Shown one piece after another: positions 10,266 through 23,840 of a stretch of DNA of 64,000 nucleotides. The notes beneath the pieces were generated by a model. That model was not told the DNA's origin and made no database searches. It saw only the letters and a program-made list of their open reading frames with translations. The stretch is from Alisma plantago-aquatica (Eukaryota; Streptophyta; Magnoliopsida; Alismatales; Alismataceae). The stretch spans positions 236,026,558-236,090,557 of the forward strand of contig OY856409.1 of NCBI GenBank assembly GCA_963693085.1. Direction: 5' to 3'. The stretch's first letter is position 1. Every line of letters begins with the position of its first letter. The translations under genes were made by a program, and so were the position numbers.

Positions 10266-12856
10266 CACTACTAGAAATCTTGTCAGTACCGACATCTTAT
10301 GCCAACACCATATATTTTGAGTTGGTACAAATTACATTTACCGATACATATAATTGATGCCGGTATAAATATTTAATTTTTGTAATTTATACAAAATAAA
10401 AATTCACATCAGGCGGCAATATTTTCACTCTATGTTCCCGCTCTCTCTGTGGACCGCGACCCTTCCAAATCTACGCACCCTTTTCTCTCGTGAAAGCATA
10501 TCATGTATTAACCTAAACAGTTGCCGCCACATTTTCTGAAATGTGATACTTTTTACATCTATGTGACTCCTCCCATTTAGCTCCAGAATTCCCTACCATC
10601 CGCCCTTCCGTTGTTCTTCATCTTTGTCACCATGAGTCCTTGTCAATCTCAATATGAACTGGTTATTTTGCGCTCTTTGGTCTCGATGGTTACCTACTAT
10701 GGATAAAGCAGCGGTCCTGTTCGTGTTTAGTTTCTATATATCTCAGTTAGAATCGCGCTTGGCTGCTATCTTTTCGTTCTCTATTGGTCAAACACCAAAC
10801 GACTCCAAAAGGCAAATCACGGTCTGCATATCTTCATTATCTCCGTAATTCACAATTTTCCTACTTTTTTAATCTATATTTGTATATCATTCATGGTAGT
10901 GTTTCACTCACCTTATGTTGAGGATTTCCCATGTAAAGCTTTGAACTTTTAGATCTTTATTGTTATAATCGTTCTTGAAATCTTTCTTCACATGCAATTG
11001 ACACTTTCCTTTCTAACTGGCTTGCTTTCTCTATATTTAATCATGTGATTGGTACTAAAATCTGATGCCTACTAATCGACAATGTCTTTGATTTCTCATC
11101 TTCATGCCGCCATTCATGTGTGGAGTATGTGCTCCTTAATTCTAGATGCCAAGAAAAACCTAAAGTCGTCCACTTTTGTACACAGTACTCAGATCTGGAG
11201 ACTACGTGCCCAACAAGTATGACATGGCCGGTGGTGGAACAATGGAGGCGGCATGGATTCCTTCCGACGTGTGAAGAATGGCATTCAACAAATGTTTACT
11301 GCTCTAGTTATTGTAATATTGGTACTCGGCTATCGAATGTACAAAAGAAGGTCATCACATGTAAGTAAGAAAATCTTCAAACTTACTATTACATTATTCA
11401 CATGGTAGTGATGCACACACTCTACACACTCTAAAACAAACATGAAAATAAAACCCAATTAACGACTATATAATAGTTATTGACAGTCTAACATTTTTTG
11501 TAATGAATCTATATATTTATTGTACTAGGCGTGCATATTTTCGTATTGCTCATTGTATAAATGTATATTATAAATAGTATATTCGTGATATGCCAACAGC
11601 TCTGTAATAGTTGCATAACAGCTATTTATAGTCCAACTTTTTTTTGAATTGAGCATATGTCTATTTCTTCTACTAGATGTAAGTTTTAGACATGTACATT
11701 TTTTATAACGCTTTTGTATAAATGTGTATTATAAAAATATTTTATGCCTATTTTTATGTTTTACACTATTATTTAAAATAAATCAATCATTTTTAGATTT
11801 TGAACAATACAGGTCTAAATATTTTTTTATGTTAAACATACAATAGCTTCTTCTCATATAAGAATATGTCAATCAAAAGCATATATCATGGCTCATAAAG
11901 TGACACAAGATATTTTGATGTATGAAATCATTAGCTCTAATTCAAAAAATGTTAATATTTCTCACTTGCATCAAATTTCATAAGTTATATGATTCATTAG
12001 AAATAAATGTTAATAATGAGTATTTGAAGATGTAGGAAAAAGCTATTTATGATGGAGAAAGTTGAAGGGAGACTGCAATATTAAATACTAAAAGGAATCA
12101 CATTTTTGTATGGTTAAGCTTTTAAAGAATGTGGATAACTTTGTATAATTAGAGTTATGTCTATGTAATATAAAACAACTTGTCCGTTGTACCTATTGAA
12201 AATATGTGGTATTTTTCTTCATCCCAAGAATTGGATTATGGTTCTATTTGTATAATTTACATTTTATGAATGCCACAAGGATATATAGATGCAACGTGGA
12301 TGCCCAAATTTTGGTATAATTGGATGTGATTTGTATTTTCTCTGGTGACAATCGTGTCTTGTATCTAGCAAATTAATTGATAGTCAATAGATGTATTGTC
12401 TAGATATTATAGCAATCTAAAAGTTCTACAATATAGTTTCCTACGTTGTGTTGAACCACTCTAAACAAAATCCATAATAGACTAGTATATGTTTCCTACC
12501 ATATTTGTTAACAACTATTTGTCAGTGGTTATAGTACCTATACCGACACCATCTTGGTGGTAGCATAGATCCCAAGTTGGTTATTTTATCCCCAACAATA
12601 TATATATCGACAATCCTAAAACTTGTGCCAACACCCCAAAAGTGATGGTATAAGGGCATAAGAACTATCTTGAGATAATTTGACACCCTTATACCAACAA
12701 CCACAAATGCTGGTATAGTCTTAAAAAATGCTGGTAAAGGGATATGCTGACATCAGTATAACTGCATTTGCTGACCACTGGTATAACCTATATCGATATT
12801 TTGAGCCTATACCAACATTTTGCTGGCTGCTGGTATAGGTCCATATTGTTGTAGTG
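10266..12856. mobile_element. Non-autonomous CACTA (En/Spm-type) transposon
   Basis: A 2591-bp element begins CACTACTAGAAATC and ends TTGTTGTAGTG, so both termini read CACTAC on their own strands. It is flanked by the 3-bp duplication GGA (10263-10265 and 12857-12859). Both subterminal regions are dense with short motifs in both orientations, such as GCTGGTATA, CCGGTATA and ATACCAACA, the transposase-binding arrays usual for CACTA elements. No transposase ORF is present. It lies inside a copia gag. Confidence 0.85.
11238..11360 (+). other. Exon-like segment inside the CACTA element
   Basis: In one plus frame 41 codons read without a stop. They contain a hydrophobic run (MFTALVIVILVLGY) followed by basic residues (RMYKRR), as in a C-terminal membrane anchor. 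The frame ends exactly at GTAAGTAAG (11361), a good splice-donor consensus. CACTA elements do capture host exons, but no parent gene is recognised and chance is possible. A longer open frame at 11120-11368 overlaps it in another phase. Confidence 0.2.
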
Positions 12857-13060
12857 GGAGAATGACTGAATAGAACATCTACCTTTTGAAATTTATGTTA
12901 AAATTAGTACCATATAAATCATGATAGGTTCCAAGAGCATTGTTAGTTTATTAGTGGAGTCTAATCCTCTTTCTTTTCCCTAATTTCTTCTGTCATTTCT
13001 AAATGAGAATTCTCAGAGGACATGCTTTACATCATTCCATTATCCAGGAAACAAAATTCT

Positions 13061-16000
13061 AGTATTTGAGTCGACACATCTCATGATATATCTTTAAAAA
13101 AATTTCATAGATATTCCACACATCTAGAAAAATCTATAAGAAAGTCAATCTTGCGATGTCACTGTAGGAAAGAAAAATAAAAATGATAAAAAAATTAGAA
13201 ATACCACATTATTTTGCAAGGAAAACAAGTAAAAGTACAGGTGAATGTTTAAATTAGTGGGAAAATGCTAAGAGACCAAACAATGAGTCCACCCAATTGT
13301 GGATATGATGAAGATATTTTGGTTACTATAATGGGTAAGGTAATCATATTTTGGACAAGGAAGGTTGAGGCACTGTTGCATTATCTTAAAATTGACAACA
13401 CATGTATCTCAAGTTTGTAAAATAGTTTGGTTTGGTTTAGGGTTTTAGGTTTACAAAATTTATATTAAAAACAAAATTTTATTAGAGTATGTGAGTTCTT
13501 GGGTCCTTAATAATATCCTGAAACTTTTCATTTTGATTTGTAAGACTCTATTGGATTATAGGCGACATTCACCTCATGACCTCCCATAGTAGAGATTCCT
13601 CCTGGGTGAAAGGGATGAGAGAAATAGGTAGATCAAGAAAGATCAAGATATAGAAGATTAATGATCTTTAAGATATCCAGTTTACATGCTATGATTAAGA
13701 TGCATCGAATAGAGATATTCAATTATGAGACAAATAGCAATCTTAAGACAATCAAGTGCACATGATATTTTTTCAAGAAATATTGATCAAGTAGATATGA
13801 GAGTAATTGTTTATGATTATGATTAGACTAAAGAGGCAAGCATAGAATTATCGTGAAAGAATGTATCTAGAAGTAATCAATGAAATGTCTATATCAATAT
13901 TGGCAATATCTAGTATAACAATTAAGATAAATGTTGTAGAGCAATTTTGTAGTTAAAGAAATTAGACCTTCATAAGTTAGATCAATAAAGCAAGGTGTAG
14001 TTTTCCTAACACAAGTAATTGTTAGACAATGAACAAGTATATAGGTGTCTAGTTAGTTACATGATAATATTAACTAGTTTCTTGAATAAAAAACTAAGGA
14101 ACATACTAGAAAAATTAAACAAACCAAATAGTTTGATATAGATCCAATAGATAAATTAAAACTTTAACCACTACTACTGATCGAGATGTCCTATGATACT
14201 CCTTACTATTTCTATAGCTTCTCAGTGTTTTTGAATTAATATTCTAGAAAAAAGATCTGTTACATAGGAAGAGTTTATGTTTATCGAATAGAAGGATAGT
14301 TTGCTCTATTGCTTCAAAATAGTCAAAAGAGATGTTGGATGGGGGGCACATGTAGTTATTTCAGATTTTCAAGGGTGGGGGTTCAAGTAGAGAAGAGAGA
14401 ATTTTGAGAATTGGGAGTCATACTAGACTAAGAAATAAACTTGGAATTAGCTCCTAGAGGCACACATAATTCATTATTATGTGAAGGGAGGCAAGTGGCA
14501 AAATGTGATATTCCTCCATGTGTAACTGTTGGCAAAACAAGGTTGTAGGTACCTAACCTAAGCCCTGATAAAGAAATAAAACACCATATTCTCGACAAAT
14601 CTGATCAAAATAGTAAATAAGAAATACTAGGATTTTTTTACATAAAACTTTTAGGAAGAATTCCACATCATATGATGATCCACATTTTCATATATCAGGT
14701 ATCAACATTCAAGTCTATTAAAATAAAAATCATAAGATATTATTCATATATAGTTTAGCTTACATCAGAGATTATATGTGCATACAAATGATAATTTGAT
14801 ATACAAACCAACCCATAAAACTGAGACCATAGGGAATTTCTGATCTAAATTTATCGATTTACATCTTCTTTATCTTAACATCTCAGTTTGATTGCATTAT
14901 ATCTAAAAACATGTAAAAAAAACCACATGAGACCCGTATAAAGCCCCAGTGAGCGGAAACCTCCAAATTGACCTAACAAGAATGTATCAATAGAATACTA
15001 CCATAGATTAATTTAAAAGAAACTGGTAGACAAAATATTTCTAGTTTAACTGATGATTCTAACACTAAGTACTTCAAGTTTATGGAAATACATTAAATAA
15101 ATCTAATATCAATTAGTTAATCAGATTCTAACTTCTTAACCATTTGTGAGAGCATATGTATTGTGAACCAGAATACACTAAGAAAGAATTATATTCATGT
15201 TATACATGTGATAAGATATTTAAATACAACAAACCTTGATATGAGAATTTATAATTCAATAATGATACGACCATCTTTATGAAACTTCACAAAACATACC
15301 AAGAGTACTTCCTACGATCTTGAAGATGAAGTCATTAGAATACATGGATATGAAACAAAACTATTCAATAACAATTAAAGCTCCATCAAGACCAACGTGA
15401 TATATCTTACCCATTGTACAACAAGAACACAATTGTATTGTTACCCAACATTTGATAATTAGATGTCATAACCAAAACATAAGCATAAGACAACATTTTA
15501 TCTCGTAACAAAAGAGTAATTAATATTCACATATAAAAATTATATTAATTAATAACATATTTATAAACTAGTAGCTAACATAACATAAATCATATACATA
15601 TCACTTTCCACATACTTTATCATCTTTTATTTATGTTCCCTAAAAATGACTTGTCTTGTACCTCACAGACTAGAAGTTGTCACAACTGATTCCCATGTGA
15701 ATGATACATCAACATTATCTTTGGGTTTAGTCGACCCCCACTAAGATAGTCGCAATATACTATTGTACACATACAGTTGCTTAAAGAGGACAAGGATCAA
15801 GTTGTCTACCATTAGGCACTCATCTTAGGTACATGAGATCGTACAAACATAATATAACATAAATCATGTAATATATCTCATGTTTCACACTTTTCATTAC
15901 ATCAAATTTTGTTACTTGTGGACATAGACATTATCGATAGAGGATTTTGTGTCAAAATCACCGATTTTAACACATCTCTAAACGTGGTGGTCTATCTTCA

Positions 16001-18040
16001 AGGTCTAGTTTTGCTCACTAAAGATCCTTCTCATAATCGTCTAATTACTACTAGGAAAACCACTTTGTTTCCCACTATGGACCTCTAGGGATATGACTAT
16101 GTTCATTGAACATATAATTAGATGATACAACATATAACTTGTTACTTAATCCTCTTTATCATCTTATAGATATTTCAACTCACTGTTTATCATTTGTGTG
16201 TATTTTCACACAACTAGAATGACATGAGTAAGACTAAGGTTGAATAATAAAGAGAATCATTCAACATTCTGACAAACAACACAATAATTTACTATTCACA
16301 ATATACTTGTTTCTATCCCATCTTCATATTATTTTGTATGAATCATCATCCTTGAGATATCATACTGATCTGTAATCTCATTACCAAGTATTTATCCTAA
16401 TTAAGGTTTGTCAAATGCAATCAATACATTATGCTTCAATACTGACACATCTCTTAACATATTAGGTTTGTTATACAACACATAAATTATTCCATCCGTA
16501 TAATCTTAGATATAAAGAAATGTCAATACATACACATTCATATCACACTTATTCTTCAACTTTTACTATTTACCACTCTTCAGTAAGGGTTACTATTCAA
16601 CACATATTTTATCTCATTTGATATCTATCAGAATAAACCATTCTCAAAGCAAAAGAGTGCTAGATTACATTTACCATCCAAGAAGACATTCTTACAAATT
16701 AATTCACATTAATGAATCTCATATTTGACTGAACCAAACCATATTCAAATACCTACATTATTGAATCTATAAATCAATAACATTATAAATTATTATCAAT
16801 TAACTCCTAAAACTAGCATTAGATTAAGGGTTAGACTCTTACCTCCATTCATTTATTTTCTTTCATCATACTCACGCCATTAGGCATTCATTTTCAAATA
16901 AATCCACTTTATCATCTTTCTTTCTCAACATTTGGTTTTTATATTCCAGAATCCTTTTACTTCTAGTGATATTTTTCTAAATGTGTACACACTATCCCAT
17001 TTTCAATAAATGTCTATTTCAAAACTAGTGTTAGCATTGCATTTACTAAAATCTCAGAGATTACTGTTTCCAAGCTCATCATGTTGATTTAAGAGAATTC
17101 ACATTTATCTGAGGCTTTATACATGTAATACATAAAATACACCATAAATGAGATATGTAGGTTATGTTATCTTTGTAAGACCTCTCATCTTCAAATTATA
17201 TAAAAACATCTAATCAAGAAAATTTATTTTTGTCTACACAATCACATCCAAATCAAGCTTTATCACTCGTCATCTTTTCAATACAAAATGTAGGGTTTTC
17301 TTGATATTGAATCTGTTAATTACATATTTTTCCATCATCATAAAAACCTCATAATCACTAAGTTCATCAAGATTTATTGTGTTTAAATAAGGTTGCTCAC
17401 AACACATCAAAATCCTAGTTTTTGTTTTCATACAATCCATCCATTAGATATGAACACATCATTTCCTTTGCTCATTTAATTCAATCATTCAATATTAGAT
17501 CTAAACAAGGACATTTGAATTTAAAACACTTATCTTAATACTCATACACACACCACATTTTAGATCACCAAATTATTTGAAATACGATTGAGGAAGTCAT
17601 TCTAATTCAGTTTAAACAATATATCGTAGATGTATACTCATTTCAGAGCTTATTATTCATTAGGCTAATTTTGGTAGGCAATATTAGTGTAAGGAAAAGT
17701 AATTATCCCACAATAAATTCTTAGTAGACTTAGAATATGTATATCATGTAGCAAAAAAATAGAATTACCAATAGTGAATATGAAATAAGAAATTCTTTAA
17801 TTTCCCAAGTATTCCCAAGATTACTCAACATATTATAAATACAATAACTAAATAAATTTATTGTTAGTCGAATAGGATTTTTCTTTCAACATTATTAGAT
17901 AGATGAGAAGGAATTTAGCACTCATCTACGGTGTAAAAATACCTCAAATTCATATGTCAAAGCCTTAGATTCTAGAAATACATCCATGTCCAGGCAATGC
18001 AACTTGAAGACATTCAAGAGAAAATTGTTTATGTACATTT
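13061..18040. other. AT-rich intergenic region, nothing recognised
   Basis: About 5 kb of strongly AT-rich sequence has no open frame of note, no clear terminal repeats and no recognisable transposon domain on either strand. It probably consists of old, heavily mutated transposon sequence. Confidence 0.6.
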
Positions 18041-20390
18041 TAGGGTGAATGGCCCGTTTACCCGATTATCTTTGGAAATTTGGGTATGGAACTATCAAGG
18101 TGAGCAATTGGGATTCTAGAGAAGATAGTCAATGAGTGTCAACCATGGAAGCTGAGGATGTTTGATCTACGATGCAAGTAGATGGAACCTATGCATTTGA
18201 AGCAGATTACAAAAAGACATGAATTCCTACAAGAACCTTTTCCTAGATGTGGATGTAGAAAGTCTTGTGTGAGATACTCTTAGAGTTAATTGGGAAATTG
18301 GTAGATCCCAAGAAATAGAAAAATACGTGAGTTTTTATGCAAAAGATATTTCTACTGATAGATCTAGTGTATCCCCTTTGTTGCACCTCTTAGTGAAAGA
18401 CAACATTATCTTGTGAAGAGTGTGGATTTTTTTTATAATCAAATTTTCATTATCAAGGTCAAGGATAAGTTCTATGTGGAGACCGAGTGGTCCTTCCAAT
18501 ATTGTTAATACATAATTTTGTTTGTAGTCACTATTCCCAACAATGTGGGTTTTAGCACAACATAATTCAAGGTCTATAGACCATATTTGGGGACTATCTT
18601 ATTATTAATATTTGGTCTTCAAGGTTTGATCTAGAGGGTCCTTATCATAACACAATATTGACGTGGATGAGGATTAAAATATCCCTTTAGATTTATATGA
18701 TGAGAATGTGTTGATTTTAATTGGGCATTTATTTATAGAAATAAGAAAGGTTGATATTAAGAGTATAGAGTAGTGGAGAGGTATATTTGATTATACAGGA
18801 GTAAAAATCAATGTAAATAACCCCTTAGTTTAAAAAAATCCTTATAGTACGGAAGAAGTATGGACGAATGTACAAAAATTTAGTAAAAGTATGTGAGAAG
18901 TTTGGAAGGATTAATCATGAGACTAGGGTGTGTTCCTTTAAAGAAACAACAAATGTTAAAGAAAAATCAAGGAAACGAGAAAACATAGTTGTTCATCCAG
19001 TTAATAGAGGTACCTCAACATGTATTATATGAGCATGGGAATAAAAATGAGGAGATGCCATATGTTGGAAAATAAGAAAAGTTTAGAAGTTGGATCATTG
19101 TTCCTCCATGGAAAAGTAGAAAAAAAGAAGATAGTTTGGTTATAAATAAAAAGTACAAACCAATAATGGAAATGATTTTGGAATTTCAAATGAGAAAGGA
19201 GAGACTAACATGGAAGGTCTTCAGAATAATCAACAGAAGGGTAGCAACTAATTTTTTTTTGCATAAAATAAAAAACAAAAAGAGAATACTTAGAAGGAGA
19301 GAGTATAGTTAGGTAATATTTATAATTAATAATCAAGACAGGTGGAGGGGGTTCATAAAATAGGTAACAATCATATGGAAATGCAAGTGGAACAAGGCTA
19401 GATTATAACTACCAATAAATGATATGGTCTAGTTGGGAACAAAGTTATAATGATAAACATGAAAATATTATGTGGAAGGATTGCATAAGATCATCCTATA
19501 TTTTTTCTTTGTCTCCTCGATGTTCCATTTAAATCAGCTAAGATGAGATTAGCTAATAAAATCCTACACTTAATTAGTTGGGAAAAGTAAAACTCTACAA
19601 GGAAACAAAAATTAGGGGGAATTGGGGAAGGTTAAATTCCGGAAAAGGAGATTGAAAATGGATTTATCATGGATATTTCAAGGGATTTGGAGAATGGTGA
19701 ACATTTGAAAATTGATGATTCAAATTGTAATTCATGTATGCAAAAACATTGGTGTGGAACTATAAGTTAGATAAAGGGGATAAATAGGAGGAGAATCCTT
19801 ATTAATTAGGTTCATATGCATAAACAAAATTTGGCATTTCATAGGACCTCAAATTATAAGTATGCAATTAGACAGTGTAATAAAAACATGAACTATACTA
19901 ACTCCCATTTAGTGGAGGACATTGGATTATCTAGATGTATTTGGATTTTGTGGCAGAATGAAGAGTGTAACTTTGAGATTATTTTGAATCGTAGACAAAA
20001 TAGGGGTTTTGGTTGGATAGAATGGAACATCATGATGGTGTATTGTAGTCTTAATCTTGGTGTTTGTAAGTTGTTATGTAAGAGGCAAGAGAAAGTTCAA
20101 AAGGGTGTTTTAGATCCCTTTGTCCTTCTTAGATACTTCAAATATTGTATTTTTCCTAATGAGAGGAAAGGATGTACTACTTTCAATCGTGTTGATGTTC
20201 TCTACTTTAAAATATAATACACAGTAAGTGACTGGAAGATGTCTATAATGGAGCCAATTACGTATCTAAGATGAAACTAGATCATGGTAGGCTAAACAAA
20301 GATTTATGTTATAGCCTATGGAATGAGGCTCATTTCCACAAAACTATTTATTACCCTAAGTCCATACTCCTAATGGCTAGATAGCCAAAG
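18041..20390 (+). mobile_element. LINE-c, left part: old plus-strand LINE
   Basis: The recognisable part is an endonuclease at 19816-20390. Upstream, VETEWSFQYC near 18475-18510 resembles the residues before an ORF1 zinc knuckle, and MKILCGRIA at 19459 resembles an ORF2 N-terminus; both are weak. The reverse transcriptase of the same family and orientation is found at 60501-61970, beyond the 36-kb gypsy insertion, and is taken as the same copy. Confidence 0.5.
19816..20390 (+). pseudogene. LINE-c ORF2, endonuclease remnant
   Basis: The 133-codon open frame at 19816-20217 contains IGLSRCIWILWQNEECNFEI, which matches the GxSGGIWxLW...xxxxV block of plant LINE endonucleases. VYCSLN follows in the place of the AVYGSP motif. 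Near its end PNERKGCTTFNRVDVLYF matches the segment after the GDFN motif (ERKGG..FN..R...F). Past the stop, LDHGRLNKDLCYSLWNEAHF (about 20280-20340) matches the RLDRGL.N..W segment before the SDH motif. All these parts are in the correct order. Catalytic GDFN and SDH are not preserved, so the domain is dead. No similarity is seen after about 20390. Confidence 0.6.
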
Positions 20391-22466
20391 GTGAGTGGAC
20401 CTAGGCATTGATCCCTAGAATGGCACATAGTTTCACACAAGTAATATATATGATAAAGGCAATAATAAAACTAAAGAGGTAACAAGATACTAAACATTGA
20501 GATAGACATATGTACCCATTTCTGTATTAAAAAATACCCATTTTTATTTCATTCTAGATCTTATAGTTTTGAGTGTAGCGGATCTTCATTTGGAAACTAA
20601 GAATTAGATATACAAAATATATCAATGTGAGTGCACTGAGTATACTATGAAAATCATGTAATCACAACTTCTGAGTAATATAAAAGTTTCTTGGCTAGAA
20701 ACATCATAATGAACAAGAAGTAGGAACAACACTAGAAACCTTAATAACATTCTTGTATATCAAACATGTTTTAGGTTTCTTTATCCATTATACCAACATA
20801 GGCCTTTGACCACTTCTCTGGGAAGGGTTCCTAAGGGGCATTTATGCTCCCTATTTCTACATGAGGGACCTCAAGACCAAAGTCAATGAGCTAACTCTAT
20901 TACATTCATGCTTGGTGCACTTACCCCAAGAATTTAGGTAGGTACACAAGGGTATATAACAAACCTCTCTATGTTATGTTCAAGGTTTGTCAACATATTA
21001 TAATCAACATGAAAGTAGTATTCATAGGGAACAATAGCTCAAATAAGTAATTATCTAGCCAAGCATTCATATTGGCATACATACAAACAAGCCAATATCA
21101 TTGTAGGGTCAAGAGATTAAGCGTACCTTGCAAGTAGAGTGCAAGTTTTGATCCATGAGTAGATTCTAGAGATAGTCCAAGCCCATGTGGACCTAAGATG
21201 TAGAAAGATATAACATGGAGTGTAAGGTTAAATGGGTCTAGATAAGATAAACATCATATGAATAATGTGTGGATGTTCCCCTAGTCCTAGGCTTCAATTA
21301 GTTCAAACATAGTTCCAAACTTCCTAACATGCATGTCATTATTCAACATAGTTCAAGGATCAACATTAAGATCTAGGTCTAGGTCAACCATCCATATTAT
21401 GATTAATACTAGATGAAGATAACATCTTATTTGGGAGTAAGGGAAGCATGATATTTAGATTATTATCATGGTTTAATCATGCAAGATCACAATTAGTCAT
21501 ATAAGATCCTTTTCAAGTAATAGGGTCATATTTCAAAGCCATAAATTCATTAAGTAGATCAAGTTAGGATGTAGAGATTTAGCATGATAAATCTACTGAT
21601 TGGAATTCTTGAAATACATGTGTAATATTAGAGCATGTTCTTAGAAAGGATGGATTCCAAACAAACAACATATGCATTTAGAAGACACTAGGTGTTACAT
21701 GTATTCAATAGGGAACATTAGTTTAAAAAATTATCTTATGAGTCAAGCATAGGAGAATGGCATAATCTTTATTTAAACAAGGTGCCAAACACCATAGTGT
21801 TTATAGATTTCAAGATAGAGAATCATGTAAAATAGATTAGTTATTATTGTATATTACATCATGGCAAGCTAAGTCACAAGGTACATGTTTGAGAACAAAA
21901 GTGAGTACTTGAGATCATAAATGGTAAGCTTGGAGTAGAATGAGGTATTGGTGCAATAGAGTACAAATGCCAAGTTAGATTACTGATTTCAAAGTTTAAT
22001 AATATAATGATTCAAAGAAACAAAGTTCAAGTATTGATTAGGCATTATCATGCAAATTACATAAGGAGTTACTTTTAGATTAAGGTAGTCATTCATAGGT
22101 ACAACAAGATGATCCAAGGCATTTAACCAAGTCCACATAGAATCAAGGTTACTGATAAAATAGTATTTGATCATTAATAAATGAAAGGGTACATATTAAG
22201 GTATAAAGATCATTAAATATGTATAGAAGTATCACATTTAGTCACAATAGAGAAACCATGATTAGATTTAGGTTGTAAAATAATATTTGCTGGATAGGGC
22301 TTGATTCTTTTATCAAAATTCATATATCATATGATGGATTTAGCCAAGGGAGGTGTGCAAAATGAATTTTCAAATATTACCTTGAAGATGGTGATTCTAG
22401 AGCCCCAAATTTAGATCTGATGGTTAAAAAGGGTGTCACACTCTTGTATCTGAGATTAGTGGGACT
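20391..22466. other. Non-coding AT-rich region with one LTR-like terminus
   Basis: No coding sequence is recognised. At 22421-22439 the plus strand reads GGTTAAAAAGGGTGTCACA, which on the minus strand begins TGTGACACCCTTTTTAACC, a start typical of plant gypsy LTRs. A minus-strand solo LTR or LTR fragment extending leftwards is possible, but no other end, duplication or primer-binding site was found. Confidence 0.35.
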
Positions 22467-23120
22467 GGGCCTAGGCAATTTCCAGTCAGATCTCAGACAC
22501 CCACCCACATTGACCCCACGCAGTCTACCACTGTAATGTACCACTCATGGGCGCCATTGGTCGCCACTGGGTGACTGCTAATGATTCACCCTGGCCTCTG
22601 AATGTTGCGGATCGCTAACTCTCCTCTTCGCACAGTGAACGTGTTGTGTGGCTCGACTCTTGTAGTAAGCTCACCGGAAATCCATGGGAGTAGCACCCAG
22701 GCCTACGGTGGTAGGATGGTTGACCACCTAGAATCACTAAGACATCTGAGATCTGGATCTGTTCTCCATTTGCACCAAGAGGGGTTGGAATGGAAACACC
22801 CAAAGTAGCAAGGTGGCGGCTTCCATTAGGGTTGGTGGTAGAAGAAGATCTTAGTAGGAAGCTAGGGTTCACAAGGAGAGTGGAAAAAGAGGAGAAAGTA
22901 GTGTGAAGTAGTTTTATAGGCAAAAGGGGGTGAATGTCAATCAAAGTGGCGGGAAAAGGGGTGTAGTTGGTGGTATGTAATAAAATAGCCACCGACCATG
23001 GTATGGAGGTGCAAGATGATACCTCATCTATAGGATTAGAGGTTCAATCTGTGGTGGTGGGATCCAATGACTCAAATTCATGGCCCACTCAACCATTGTT
23101 CTTAACTGTTTGAAAGGGCT
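22467..23120. repeat. Tandem duplication, copy 1 (about 0.65 kb)
   Basis: This segment, from GGGCCTAGGCAATTTCCAGT to TTGAAAGGGCT, is repeated at 23186-23840 with constant spacing of about 720 bp and no large indels. The two copies differ at many positions. It is GC-richer than its surroundings. The minus-strand open frame within it is not matched by an open frame in copy 2, so coding is unlikely. Confidence 0.85.
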
Positions 23121-23185
23121 TGAATTCATGGAGGTGGGATCCAATGGCTCAAATTCATGGCCCACAAATATCAATTTGTGAGCTT

Positions 23186-23840
23186 GGGCCCAGGAAATTG
23201 CCAGTCGGATTTTGACCACCCGCCCATGTTGACTCCACGCAATCTACCATCACAATGTACCACTCATGGGCATCGTTGGTTTCCACTGGGTGACTACTAG
23301 AGATTCACGCCTGTCTCTGAACTCTACCAACCACTAACTCCCCTCTTCACATAGTGGACATGTTGTATGGCTCAACTCTTATAGCAAGCCCATCGACGAT
23401 CCATGGGAGTAGCACCCATGCCATATAATGTCAGGATGGTTGACCGCCTAGCTTTGCTAAGGTGTCATAGATTTGGATATGGAATCCATTTGTGCCAAGA
23501 GTTGTCGGAATAGAAGTGCCCAAGGTGGCAAGGTGGTAGCTTCCATTAGGATTTTGAGGTAGAAGAAGATCTCAGGAGGGAGCTAGGGATCACAAGAAGA
23601 GTGGAAAAAGAGGAGAAAGTAGTGTGAAGGAGTTTTATAGGAAAAATGGGGGTGAACATGCATCAAAGTGGAAGAAAAAGGGGTGCAGTTGGTGGTGTTA
23701 GCACCATAGCTGTCGACCATGGTATGAAGGTGCAAGATGATACCTCAATTGTAGGATTGAAAGATCAATCCTTAGTGGTGGGATCCAATGGACCAAATTC
23801 ATGGGCCACTCAACCGTGGTTCCTGACTGGTTGAAAGGGC
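23186..23840. repeat. Tandem duplication, copy 2
   Basis: Second copy of the unit starting at 22467. The 65-bp spacer between the copies (23121-23185) contains a third short copy of the unit's end, with GGTGGGATCCAATGGCTCAA and ATTCATGGCCCAC. This suggests repeated unequal exchange or slippage around that motif. Confidence 0.85.

Larger units (their letters stand above)
8750..13060 (-). mobile_element. Ty1/copia remnant, minus strand, split by a CACTA element
   Basis: Decayed minus-strand pieces appear in copia order from high to low coordinate: gag zinc knuckle (about 10160-10235), pre-integrase (about 9550-9800), integrase core (9334-9540) and post-integrase (8750-9076). The CACTA element at 10266-12856 interrupts gag; flanking sequence at 12860-13060 plausibly continues gag upstream. 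Reverse transcriptase, RNase H and the 3' LTR were not found, and no 5' LTR or primer-binding site could be placed. Both outer bounds are estimates. Confidence 0.55.

Noticed and set aside
22615..22992. 125-codon minus-strand open frame in the tandem duplication
   Set aside because: The duplicate copy at 23186-23840 does not keep the frame, and the peptide has no recognisable domain.
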